Shown piece by piece: positions 1-10,405 of a DNA stretch of 64,000 nt; within the stretch, counting starts at the first letter, position 1, and each line of letters begins with the position of its first letter. The DNA lies in NCBI GenBank assembly GCA_964057225.1, contig OZ059899.1, forward strand, positions 15,198,501 to 15,262,500, given 5' to 3'. The translations under genes and the position numbers were made by a program. This stretch comes from Auanema rhodensis. Taxonomy: Eukaryota > Nematoda > Chromadorea > Rhabditida > Rhabditidae. The notes below the pieces were generated by a model. That model was not told the origin of the DNA and ran no database searches. It was given only the letters and a program-made list of their open reading frames with translations.

Positions 1-2532
1 AAGTGTAAGCACTTTTAATGCTTTTTAAACTATTTCTTAAAGTGACAATTCCACACTTTGCACGGAAATGCTTTCTCGTAATGGAACTCTATTATATCAG
101 TATCTGCTTAATGTTACTTATGAAGATCAGTTTAAACAGCAGATATACTTTGATAATAGTGGAGATCCTCCTGCTTGGTTTGTTTCTCTTATCTAAGTTT
201 TTTCTGAAATTATCATTTGGAGGTATGATATTCTTAATTATGTCGGTCGGAAAAATTTGGACAATCCTTATGCAGAAGTTGGAAGTTTTCAATCAGAAAA
301 TTCTAGAGGGCAAGAAGAGTTAAATATGACTAGTATAAGGTAATAAATACTTTGGGTATTTACTTGAATTTCATCTTTGTTATTCAGGAATGTTATGTTC
401 TATGACAGAAGTAGTATTTTACCTGAGAGTGTTTGCAGCAAGCCTTGCGGTATTGGACAAAGGGTTCGCATATTATGCCGAGTTTTCTTTTTCAAAAGTA
501 GTATTTTAGCAAAGGGAGACTATAGCTTGTTGTTGGATTTGTGAAAATTGTATGGATCATCAAGTAGTGAACTACACAACGAACCAGTGTCAAAATTGCT
601 CAATCGGGACTTGGCCTGATTCATTACGAGCCAGTTAGTGACTTAATTGAAAAAAAAATGATTTGGAATTGTAATTTCAGCTTGTGTGCCTCTTCCTCAT
701 GAAACTCTCTCGTGGTCATCGTTTGGAAGTATCTTAGCTATTATTTTGGCTACTGTTGGTATTATCATAACATTTGCTACAGTAGTCATATTTATGAAGC
801 ATAACAGTACTCCAGTCGTTAAGAGTACTACAAGAGAGCTAAGCTATATTATTTTGACAGGTATTTAGTCTCGAACTCTCCGACTTTTTATAATCTTGAG
901 TTTATAGGTATTATAATTTGCTACGCTGTCACGTTCTCCATACTAGCTAAACCATCAGCTATTAGTTGTTTTTTGACTAGGTAATAGGTTTTCATAAATG
1001 GAAAAAAATCACATATGTATTCAGAACTGTTCCGCCAATCGCATTTTCAATAGTTTATTCTGCTTTGCTTACAAAGACGAATCGAATAGCCCGAATATTA
1101 GCTGGAAGTAAGAAACGCATTCTGACCAAAAAGCCTCGGTTCTTAAGTACAGCGTCACAGGTATTGAAGAAATCAGCTCAAGTTATAATAAAGTTGTTGA
1201 TTTAATTATAGGTTGTGATAACATGGATTCTTGTCGGAATTGAAAGTGTTATCGTGGCGGTAGGCGTGCTGCAAGAATGGCCCGCTGCTGGTTTTGCACC
1301 ACACTATCTGCCATCACGGTATAAAGATAATAAGTAGAAGACATATAATTTTTTTTAGAATGGTTCTTGTTTGCACTACTTCATCAGCTGCAGTTCTTTG
1401 GCCTTTTTTCTGGAATCTGCTTTTGATCATACTTTGCACCCTTTATGCCGTCAAAACTAGAAATCTTCCCGAGAATTTCAATGAAGCCAAGTTCATAGGA
1501 TTTACTATGTGTGTTTTATACTACCATCTTTTTTCTCATTCAACCATTTCAGGTATTGTACTCTAGTAGTTTGGATCGCGTTTATAGTATTACATTTGGG
1601 AACCGTGAATAAGGCTTTGACTATGTCTTTCACTTTTTCTTTATCCGCGTCAATAACTTTAGTTCTTCTTTTTTTCCCAAAACTGTACATTATCATATTA
1701 CATCCTGAGAAAAATGTACGCGCTTCCTACACAACAACAAAATTAATTCGGTGAGTACTGTATACTACAAGAGTATCTTATATAGAAAGGTTTAGGTGCC
1801 ATTTTGGAAACTCTCAAGGTGCTTATGATAGTAATAAACATTTATCTTCTAAAACAACTACTCGAACATCTATGCAATCTGGGTGAGTTAGTGTATTGTG
1901 ATGTCTGTTGTTGCCCCCTTCTTTATCAATTTTTGGTTTGGACCGTCAGACGTCTTCCTTATAGGGCATCTTCCAGCAAATCATCAAGTTGCGGTGGGAT
2001 AACTAGAACAGCTAGTGTACACGTTCCCTCCGGGGCAAATAAAGGGCATACAGACATGGCAACCCAGACAGATTCTACAGGTCATTTATTCAATAAGAAC
2101 CTTTCTAATTTTCTGAAATGTCTAGGTGGTAGTCGATTTGTACGAACATTTAGTATAGCTGGCAAGAAGAGGGCCACTATGATTGATGATGACGTAGCTC
2201 AACTTGTTGAAGCATGTCGTCGGTACCAGGTTATTTCAATAGTCATATAAGTGTTAACTGTAAATCTTCTGTAGGATGAGAAACTGCATGCGTCGTCAGC
2301 CAATCTGTTGTTAGAGGAAGAAGTTGAGGTTGGATCTATGCTAGCTGATTCGCTTCAATCTATGCGCACTGTGCTGTCGACAGTAGCTGGAGGGGGAGCC
2401 GTAGGCACAGCTTCGGCAGTATCATCTTCGGGACCTGCTTCAGCTGCTCGTCGACGGCAATCCCTAGCAGTCTCACCGACAGCTGACTACGATGGATTCG
2501 AAGAGGTTCGTTATGGTTATTATTTTCTTTAA
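1..2532 (+). CDS. Metabotropic glutamate receptor (class C GPCR), 3' part
   Basis: This is a G-protein-coupled glutamate receptor of the plasma membrane; the window holds the end of the ligand-binding domain, the Cys-rich linker, seven membrane helices and the cytoplasmic tail. Seen in order: GDPPAWYDILNY (end of the Venus-flytrap lobe), CSKPCGIGQ, then ACCWICENC and CSIGTWP, which are the Cys-rich (NCD3G) hallmarks. The helical core follows, with STPVVKSTTRELSYI, SALLTKTNRIARI, NEAKFIGFTM, PKLYIIILHPEKNVR. These match the mGluR family closely. Exons are split by introns of about 45 nt; one (roughly 465-510) ends in ttttag and joins GQR to QRETIACC. The tail is Ser/Thr- and Ala-rich with GKKRATMIDDD near its end. 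The 5' end is outside the window. The last exon is taken to its own stop; a spliced alternative end was not excluded. Which mgl paralogue this is cannot be decided here. Confidence 0.9.
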
Positions 2533-3843
2533 AACAGGTGAAGTATATATTTAATCATCAATGAATCGGAATATACATGTAATCAAAATCAGAGTTTGAT
2601 ACGTATTTCAGGTTCCAGCTTCTAATAACTCATTATCTCTATCATAGCTGGGAACCTCATCGAATCGTAATCGTTCTTGTTATGATTATTCACCAATGTT
2701 ATAGCCTTTTTTGGTTGTTTATAATTTCTCTTACACGTTCTTGCTTGTAACATTCGTGAAGATCATACAGGACTAAGCGTTATGCTTGATCTTTTCTATG
2801 CTTAAACCGTTTCTTTGCTTTCACTTCCGAAATTTTAGGTTATAGCTAAATTATTTCTAGAAGAATGCTTAGATATTTAATATTTATAATATGCTTACTA
2901 ACGCTTTAAGCTAGCTATACTAGTGCTCTAACCACACCATCTGCAGTTGCTTCTCATAACATGTAACATCTAAGCTTACTCATACTAATTACCTGAGTGT
3001 ACTGGTTGATCACGAGTTTTTCATTTGGATTCCTGAAATTTTTTGCATTATAACATCCATCTACTAAGAGAAGCTCTCTCTATTATCTTGCCATTGCAAA
3101 AATAATAAGAATAAGCGATGGCGTTCTCTGCAATCTCAATTCCCTATATGTATATATTGTTTCATTCTCTTTTTCTAGATAACGTACACTATCTGTTTGG
3201 TACGCATTTCTTTTTGTTCCAAGCAAATATGTTTCAAAAACTAAGTTCATTTAATAATTAACAGTTTGTTTATTTTTTATAACACCTTAATCTATTTGAG
3301 TCACCGAGATCGCATTATAATTATGCATATTTTGGATTTTTAGAAACCTTAATGAGTAATTTGTTTTCAAAATGTGGTAAATCAAACTAAAACTCTTTGC
3401 TTCATTTTGACCCTCTCCACGGAATCGGTTTTTTTTTATTTTGAAAGCTACCACCAGTTATGGTATAGGTGGATCTATACTGCCATGTACCACTGTTTGC
3501 GCCGAACCTGGAGGTGATTACCGAGTGCCCCATTATACTCTCTCTCTCTCATTATCAAGTTCTCTTTGATTCCAAACATTTATTATCTATGATTAAGTTA
3601 AATGTGTTCTTTTTTCTTACACACACTCACTCGGTATCAATACCTGGCGAGCTCTTCCTCCGCCTCTTTCGTATACCTCCTGTTCTTTATAACTGCTCGT
3701 ACAGCTTCCCAGTCACACTCAACCGCAATAATAGCCTAACCTGCTTGCGCTCTTCCTTTCTCCATCAGTTCAAATAATAATTTGTTTCAGTTGCTACGTA
3801 GTCGTGGAGTACAGCCTCTTACATTTACTCAAGCTACTCCTCT
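2533..3843. other. Intergenic region between mGluR and Maf genes
   Basis: AT-rich sequence with no recognisable gene. It holds a short CT repeat near 3538-3550. From about 3460 to 3780 there are broken stretches of Ser/Ala/Pro-rich open frame that could be unassigned 5' exons of the Maf gene, because the first Maf exon stays open upstream of its ATG for 14 codons until a TAG. The rest is presumably receptor 3'UTR and Maf promoter. Confidence 0.5.
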
Positions 3844-4490
3844 ATGAATCAAGTATGTAATGTATAGAGGATCATTAAGCTATCTTCTTTTATTTGTAGG
3901 AAAGAGAACGAAGTGACTCTGGAGCCTTTGAGCCAAATTTTGTTTCTGACTTATCTGTCAACTCCAACTCTTCTGTTAGCCCATCGTCTTCATCGTGCTC
4001 ATCTTCTGCCACCTCATCATCCCGAAATCACCAAATGCCTACTACCTCAGCGGATTGCTTAGTTTCAGATGAAGAATTAGCTCGAATTTCTGTTAAACAA
4101 CTCAATCAAAGGCTTCAAGTGATTTTTTCTATTTGGAAGCAAGGCACATTCTAGTTCAATTTTCAGGGACAGGATCGTGACATTGTAAGCCAGTTTAAGC
4201 AAAAGCGCCGAACTCTTAAGAATCGTGGTTATGCTTTAAACTGTCGTGTTCGAAGAATTGAAACTCAGCTTAATCTTGAATCTGAAAACATGCAGTTAAA
4301 AACTGAGGTATATCATTATTATGCCTTCCTGTATTTTCGTTTACTATAGAACATATCTTTGCGTCAAGCCTTGGCTGAACTTCAACATCGGCTTCAATAT
4401 TACGAGTCTACTGTTAGTTATGATTTCTACGTACCTATCCCTCCCAATAGTACCCCGGGAAATATGTGGGCTTCTCCAAACACAGTTTGA
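3844..4490 (+). CDS. maf: Maf-family bZIP transcription factor
   Basis: This is a nuclear DNA-binding factor that recognises MARE-type sites. Four exons (3844-3852, 3900-4118, 4167-4307, 4350-4490) join in frame. The protein has a Ser-rich N-terminal stretch, then the Maf extended homology region (SDEELARISVKQLNQRL), then the basic region KQKRRTLKNRGYALNCRVRR, which is diagnostic for Maf rather than other bZIPs. A leucine-zipper heptad array follows (IETQLNLESENMQLKTE, then LRQALAELQHRLQ). The chosen ATG lies in a short first exon behind a tttcag acceptor, which may be a trans-splice site or a cis acceptor. Because that exon is open upstream of the ATG, extra N-terminal coding exons are possible; as drawn the protein is about 166 residues, closer to small than large Mafs, though the Ser-rich N-terminus suggests a transactivating type. 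Confidence 0.88.
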
Positions 4491-5707
4491 CCGTCTTCAC
4501 CTGAAAACAGCATTCCATCACCCAGCTCTCTGCTATGATTCCAAACTGTAAAACATTCACAAACAACTCTAAATATAATTTTGCTTTTCAAAAAGGTTTT
4601 AGATAAGCCTTATTTTTACCAATTAAAATGATTCACAATCTTTTTACACCTCAATTTTAAAAATTTTCCATATATTGCGATGACCGGTACTTATACATAT
4701 TCTGCCATTTCGGAATCCGGCCATAACCAGCCAAGCTTTGTTGCTCCCTCTCTTGCCAGTGGCCCAAATTTATTTTATTCATATTTATCATAAAATCCTT
4801 CAAAAGATTGTTTTTTATTTAAAATATTCATAAGATCCTCATAGTTGCTCTCATGACATATTAGGAAGTAATTTCCTCGAATTCACATTCCACTTGATGG
4901 TGCCATTGTTTATTTTTCGTTTTTTTCTACACAACCAGTGCTTGACCACACCCGATGAAACTATTATGATGACCCATTACTAATCAAGAAGTGCATTATT
5001 TTCTATAACTCTTGTGCTATTTTCACTCTTTTTGTGATAATATCATTTGTATTTTAATAAATTTTCATTATCATATATAATATATTTTGTAATGAACATC
5101 CTATATACTTTAGGATGCGTACTGGAGATAGAATACCTGTTGCGAAAATCGGAACATTGACTGATAAGGCTTAAACGATCGGCTTTGGCCCTATATTCGA
5201 ACAGACATTGTCATAGAACAACGTTCTTAATGACGAAACGGTATCAGTTGCGAACATCAACCAGAAATGCGGTCCTAACTCCGTCATGTTTATTTTCGGC
5301 TAAAATTGCTGAGCTTGTATGTTTACCAACAAAAAAAGATTGAAGTATTTAATCTCCAGAATATCTGCCGTTGTTATCGTTCTACATATATGGTTCTTAT
5401 CATGTTTCAGAGGAACCCCACTGTTCCAGAGTATGATAAGAGTTTATGTACCAGGCTGTAACAGGTATTTCAATTCACTCCAGAATGTTTTATCTGGAAT
5501 TGTTAGCAGACTAAGTTCTATCTCTAATTGGTTTAGTCCTTCAATTTGCGTTCAGTTTTATTTTGATATTCAGCGTATGATTTCGAACAAGAAATAAAAT
5601 ATTATTCTTAAGAAGTAAAAAATCGAAACAAAGATGAATGAACAAGGCCTAATAACAAAATCTATAAACATATGATACATATGAACTACGCTATTATGAA
5701 GTCATGG
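4491..5707. other. Intergenic region with unassigned open stretches
   Basis: The first part is presumably Maf 3'UTR. Between about 5110 and 5600 there are several open stretches on the + strand, including an acceptor-like ctttag followed by an ATG at 5115 and an 18-codon open frame, and a basic open stretch starting near 5173. I could not join them into a convincing gene and recognise no family. They may be exons of an unknown small gene or a decayed one. Confidence 0.3.
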
Positions 5708-6013
5708 CTACACCTTCTCTTTACTCTCGTTACTGTAACCTAACTTTTCAAATTCTTCCTTATCCATCAAGCCGTGATCCATTCGGCATTGGAAGTAACT
5801 TTTAGCCAACTCTCTACATTCGCTATTTAATTGCTTCTTTTCATGAAGGCAACACATATATCTAAATGATATAGAAACTCATTACTTTGTTATGAACTTT
5901 AAATCTGACTTCAGCATTTCCAACTTGCAAGTTCCTTCATGATCTAAAGGAAATGACCCTTTCAAGGGAGCAGATACAGTATTAACTCGTTGGAACGGCC
6001 CAGCTTGTGCCAT
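5708..6013 (-). CDS. cox19: COX19, mitochondrial twin-CX9C copper/COX assembly factor
   Basis: COX19 is a small intermembrane-space protein needed for cytochrome c oxidase assembly and copper handling. Two exons give about 85 residues. The GSFPLDHEGTC motif matches COX19. Choosing the 48-nt intron with donor gtcaga gives a perfect first CX9C (CKLEMLKYMCC); the second is CRELAKSYFQC, followed by RMDHGLMDKEEFEKLGY, a family signature. A donor nearer the acceptor also keeps the frame but would leave a 24-nt intron and destroy the CX9C spacing, so I rejected it. The ATG follows a cctag acceptor directly, suggesting trans-splicing. It is the last of three closely packed minus-strand genes with mitochondrial character, probably one operon. 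Confidence 0.88.
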
Positions 6014-6160
6014 CTAGGAAAACATATTTTACGTAGACCTCAATTAATCAAAAAGATAACTACTAATGGTTCACAAACCATAAAACAAAGAAATAGATTA
6101 TAAAACAAGTTTTATGAAAAATAAAAAACATATTCCAACTAAATCTATAATGTGAAAAAT

Positions 6161-6334
6161 CTAAATTTCTCGTCCTGCTTCCTTCTGAATCTGTACATAT
6201 TTATTCCAAGATTGAATTGGAATATCAGGCCGAGGTTTGGTTTCTTCCCATCTTTGATAACAATATGCGGAAAGTAAAGCCGTTAGTAGACTAGTGCCTA
6301 ATATAGCTTGCTGAATTTGAGACTTCGTGACCAT
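6161..6334 (-). CDS. 57-residue single-pass membrane protein, unknown
   Basis: A single-exon frame beginning MVTKSQIQQAILG and ending EAGREI. One hydrophobic helix (about residues 8-25) is followed by a Trp/Pro-containing polar tail with RWEETKPRPDIPIQSW. I do not recognise the family. Size, single helix and short basic ends resemble small inner-membrane subunits or assembly factors of the respiratory chain, and it lies between COX19 and a CEBPZOS-like gene, which supports a mitochondrial role by inference only. Its ATG is only 33 nt after the stop of the upstream gene, with a ttgtag acceptor in the gap, so it is probably translated from a trans-spliced operon mRNA. Translation is not proven. 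Confidence 0.6.
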   Translation of the reverse strand: MVTKSQIQQAILGTSLLTALLSAYCYQRWEETKPRPDIPIQSWNKYVQIQKEAGREI

Positions 6335-6367
6335 TTTGTGAGAAAAAATGAAAGCTACAATAGAATC

Positions 6368-6679
6368 TTAATCAGATTCAATAGAAATTTCCTCTGCTTC
6401 AAGATGTGCCCAGCGCCTTTGATCACTTAAACGTAATCGGGTACCCTAAATTAAACATTGTACGGTTCATATTTAAACCTAACTTACGGTCAACTGTCCG
6501 AAAGATATAGAATCTTCTGCCCAATAATATGTGTTCGATAAACGAGGCCAATTACGATAAAGATATTCACGAGAAGCGTCACTTCTTCTCAAATGGCAAA
6601 AGCCTAAGTAGGCACTTCCAGCTGCTGCAAGCTCAAAAGCCACAAGGCCGAATACACTTTTTTTAATTAATTGGGCCAG
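6368..6679 (-). CDS. CEBPZOS-like small mitochondrial membrane protein
   Basis: Two exons joined across an intron of about 44 nt encode roughly 88 residues. The N-terminal helix with KKSVFGLVAFELAAAGSAY, then YRNWPRLSNTYY and RRWAHLE, match the layout of the CEBPZOS family (a short N-terminus ending in lysines, one membrane helix, an aromatic FP..LE.YY-like motif and a DQ..W motif). That family is poorly characterised and mitochondrial in mammals. No in-frame ATG is present at the expected start; I placed the start at a CTG with a favourable context (purine at -3, G at +4), exactly where the family's first residues should fall. An unseen upstream exon is the alternative. It is the first gene of the three-gene minus-strand run. 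Confidence 0.55.
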
Positions 6680-7040
6680 CCTTAGTTAATAAATAGAACT
6701 AAAATATAAAAATTAAAAAACGCATTTATTACTAAGACTTTTTTTTAAATGGAAATGAACGAAAGATGATTTGTTATGTTAACTTCCATTCAAATCTTCA
6801 AGCTACATCATATAAGAGATAATATATCGTGTACGCTATATTAACTCCAATTTTATAAAGTTGCATATCTTATGGAAAATACAACTTATGATCAAATACT
6901 TTAAATAAATTTAAAATTGATTAAAATTATATTTGAAAATAAAATAAAAGTTCCAAATACGTAAAATACCGTTTATATATATCAGCGGCGCGAAGTCAAA
7001 ATATTGAAGTTCAACAAAATTCTCAGTTCCCGTTAAAACA
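6680..7040. promoter_or_regulatory. Divergent promoter region between CEBPZOS-like and CTF8 genes
   Basis: About 360 nt of very AT-rich sequence separate the minus-strand mitochondrial trio from the plus-strand CTF8 gene, so it must carry both promoters. A short GC-rich patch (agcggcgcgaag, near 6984-6995) lies about 50 nt before the CTF8 ATG. On the minus strand a tatattttag acceptor lies about 20 nt before the proposed CTG start. I see no known binding-site consensus. Confidence 0.45.
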
Positions 7041-7509
7041 ATGCAAGTGCATCTTATTAAGAATGAGTAAGTTTGTTAAGTGTTTGAGAATCTGATATAT
7101 TTTAAGAAATGGTCTTGATGAATGGGTTCTAATCGAGATGCAAGGTACACTCGACAATGGTGGTTTCAACTTGAGTGACGAAATGATAGGCAAGTGCTTT
7201 AATTTTCTCCATAACTACAGTGTCTTTCAGGGAATTTGGCATGGAGAAAAGATGACTCTGAAGCTCTACTTCTTATTGGTCATCATCTTTTAGACGGGAA
7301 GGTTGGAACTTCATAATATTAATCTACTTTACACAATTGTTCAGTTATCCGTTTTGGAAAAGCCTTTCCTAGTCACCGAGCCAAACAATGAAAATGGAGA
7401 GAAATCTTTATTAGTTAAAGCCATCATTCGACGAAGAATTGTTTTTAAAAATAGACCAAAACCTATTGTAACAAAGACTTTAGTAAAAAAGTCAACTTTA
7501 TCAAAATAA
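7041..7509 (+). CDS. ctf8: CTF8, subunit of the CTF18-RFC clamp loader
   Basis: CTF8 pairs with DCC1 and CTF18 to form an alternative PCNA loader acting at replication forks and in sister-chromatid cohesion. Four exons give about 115 residues. Matches to the family: EWVLIEMQGTLD near the N-terminus, LLIGHHLLDGK in the middle, LEKPFLVTE, and the C-terminal VKAIIRRRIVFKNRPKPI. Length is normal for CTF8. The second intron (7190-7230) begins with GC rather than GT (gcaagt...ttcag); using it restores IGNLAWRKDD in frame, whereas the nearby GT does not. The gene is convergent with PIG-U and divergent from the mitochondrial trio. Confidence 0.88.
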
Positions 7510-7723
7510 TGTTTTACTCGTATTGAAAACTGACATGTGAATATTTGCAATAAAATACTTATTTATTTTTCTCATAATTAGTTAAAAGAGGCCGGAACGT
7601 CAAGGTAGTTTTCAATGTTATTTCATCTCCACATACATTTTGTAAGTCAATCCGGAAATATGCGAATAATAAGTCTATCATTAGATAAATCTGAAATCAT
7701 TCATCTTCCAAGATCTACTTTAA

Positions 7724-9179
7724 CTATCGAGAAACCTGAGCAAAGTTGTAGAGAAGTGTAACTGCAAAGTAAAAATTAGCATTTCCTGAGCCAACAACTA
7801 TCCACATATGCCACATCACAGGCATCAAAACAACACAAGTGATCATCATACCACCAAGAAGAAGTACAAAACGAACAGGTTCTGGAAAAAATTGGTTACC
7901 ACAATAGTGCAAACATGAAATACGTTTCCAATATTTTTCTAAAGTTGGAATAAGAGCCAAGTATACGGAACCGTAGTTTAAGGTTGGGTATGTTGAAAAT
8001 ATTGCAATGAGAAGAAGCGATAAGAACATATGTAGATGGGCATCTTTCCTGAAAAACTTATTATCTAGAAAGTTCAAACGTAAGCTCAGGAACAAACCTT
8101 ACTGCAAATGTGAGAGGAACTATGTAGAATAATAAACTGAATTGACATACTGCCAAGTAAAATTGACGGAATTGTGGAAATACTTGAATGAAAAAGTACC
8201 AGAATACTCCACTATTCGGGTTAAGATCATCCATTTTTAGCCTAAAAACGACATTAAAAAAGAAACATTGATAAGAAGCATACATTGAAACATATGTAGC
8301 TTGAACAAAATTCCAGTTGAATCCATTAAGAATGTAGTTAAGTACAGCAAAACTTATAGAACCAGCTATGAGTATTAAGACAGTTGAAATGCGGTTTTTA
8401 AGTGAAGGAAATCGAAGAAAAACAGATCCAATTAGAGCAACGGGGTATAATCCAAAATTAGCTAGTAGAGCTAAGCTCAAAGTTGTCCATATGAATGAGC
8501 CTATAGAAAGTGCATTATACGAATAAGTTGAAGCATTCATAACATACCAGAACAAAAGAAATAAACAAATGCTGCTGTAATTAAGTTATAAAATGATGAA
8601 ATGCTGTATATACTTGATGAAAAAATAGTAAAGGGATTAAGCAAATAACTGAAAAGTTGAAGATATATGAGTAAATTTGGAAATTTGAGCTGACCATTTG
8701 AAAACGATCCAAGGGATGTTTTGATTAACATCCAATATTAGTGTACTTCGTAATAATAGGAAAGCTGTAAAGCAATCAAACATACAGAAAATGACAAGTA
8801 ACAATGCAGGTGGTAAACTAAGAAATGGCGAAAAGACACGAAGAATAATTGGTTGCTAAAAAAGTAAGAAAATGACATGAAAAATGACTCGAACTCACGA
8901 AGAGGACCAGATCTCCATCATAAGGACTAACGCCATCTCGGAGCATGGCAACTCCATCCTGGAGTCGACGAAAGTTAACAAGTGGGCTCGTTAACTCAGG
9001 TCTCGAAGAGAGCCAATTTTGACCACAAGCATAGGATATGAGTCTAATAGCTATGGATATAATGCTTATCCTGTAATTCGAGGACTAAATATGAAAAAAG
9101 ATATTATGAAAGAATTATTTGTAGGGCGGGAAGGTTTAAGCTTGTATGCTAAGTATTTCCTTACTTAATCAACCGCCAT
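7724..9179 (-). CDS. pigu: PIG-U, GPI transamidase subunit
   Basis: PIG-U is a multi-pass ER membrane subunit of the GPI transamidase, which attaches GPI anchors to proteins. At least five exons give a strongly hydrophobic protein. Family marks: VAMLRDGVSPYDGDL near the N-terminus, LNPNSGVFWYFFIQVFPQFRQFYL in the central loop (shown over 7730-8560), FSTYPTLNYGSVYLAL, and LMPVMWHMWIVVGSGNANF with a following LLYNFAQ near the C-terminus. The stop is at 7724. The start exon is the weak point: I join a two-codon ATG GCG (9174-9179) through a gttgat donor to the exon beginning SSNYRISII, which keeps phase 0; another start is possible. GPAA1, its partner subunit, lies about 8 kb away on the other strand. 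Confidence 0.85.
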
Positions 9180-9450
9180 TTATCTATGCTGGATGTTTCA
9201 CTCGTCTTTCTACGATCTCTATATGCTTCTTCTTGGCCCATTAACTAGACATACATATTTAACAACGTAATCATCAGTGCATATATTACATAGGTAAGTG
9301 TGGCCTCAAAAACCTTTCATTTCTTATGTAACATATCGATTAGGCTCAAATATTTATTTAGTTCTAAAAGCTTAAATTGAGATTTCAAGTGATGTAATTA
9401 AGGTGGACAAAGCATCGCAAAACAGCTCAAGCTTCACAAACATATTCACA

Positions 9451-10365
9451 ATGGGAGCTCATCAATCTGCTGAAACTGAGTCTGATTCTACATCTAATGC
9501 TGAGGCTCAAATTCTTAACAAACACCAGGTATAAATTGAGATAATATAAATAATTACATTCGAGCAAATTTCAGAAACAAACTTTACGATGTTCATGGAG
9601 ACATATGAGCAAAGGAGGTCAAAGTAACTGCGGAGCGACAATTATGAGAAGAATGTTAAGCAAGGATGAGAACTTAAAAGCAGTGTTTCAAACATCGGCA
9701 CTGCTTTCAGAAGGCGATGTACACCATGATACAACAAAACATCGAGAACATTTGGTACAATTACTACAATTCGGTAGGTTCCATAAGACATATTAATGAC
9801 AATTGAGGTTGATATAGTTATATCTAACATGGAAAGTCCAAGTCAAATATCAGATATGTGCTTACAAGTTGGAAGAGATCATCAGAAATACAAACGCATG
9901 GGGTTGAAGGTTAGTAAGAAGAAAGTATTCTGAGATATATCCATGTTACAGATTGATCATTGGGATCAAATGGGAGAGGCGATAACTGAAACCGTTAGGG
10001 AATATGAAGGTTGGAAACGACACCGTGAGAGTCTGAGAGCCGCTAACATGATAGTTTCCTTTATGGTCGATAGAATGAGAACAGGTAAAATAAAATATAT
10101 ATTGGTTAATAGAATGCTTCATAGGTTTTACGCAGGGGGAAGGCAGGAGTAGTTTAATGAGAACAAGAAGTGCTCGAGATAATCCAAAACATCAAACTAT
10201 AAAGCTTGAAGGTGAAAAGAAACGATTGGAAAGAAATCGTAGTTGTCCCATACGAGGAGATCGAAAAAAAGAAGATGATGGACAGGTGCGTAAGAAGCAG
10301 TTCCTGAAAGGAATATTTTTTTTCAGACCAAGGCACGTCGATATTTGCCCATCCCACCCGAATAA
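9451..10365 (+). CDS. Nematode globin with possible N-myristoylation signal
   Basis: This is a divergent nematode globin, a haem-binding protein likely to act in redox or oxygen sensing rather than bulk transport. Six exons give roughly 215 residues. The N-terminus MGAHQSAE fits the myristoylation pattern (Gly2, Ser6), as seen in some C. elegans membrane globins. The fold is supported by helix A (LRCSWRHM), AVFQTSALL around the CD corner (candidate Phe), KHREHLVQLL in the E region, and VGRDHQKY, the F-helix His context. Helices G/H follow with DHWDQMGEAI and MIVSFMVDRMRTG. After the globin domain comes an unusually long, basic, low-complexity tail (about 65 residues, with GEKKRLERNRS and ending RRYLPIPPE). 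Specific glb paralogue not assigned. The gene is convergent with UBR7. Confidence 0.8.
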
Positions 10366-10405
10366 TAAGAATGACTCATTGAATCAATTTTTATGTTTAA
10401 CTTAC

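Noticed and set aside
5870-5893. 24-nt intron in COX19
   Set aside because: In frame, but it would give 16 instead of 9 residues between the paired cysteines; the 48-nt intron restores CX9C and matches the usual intron size.
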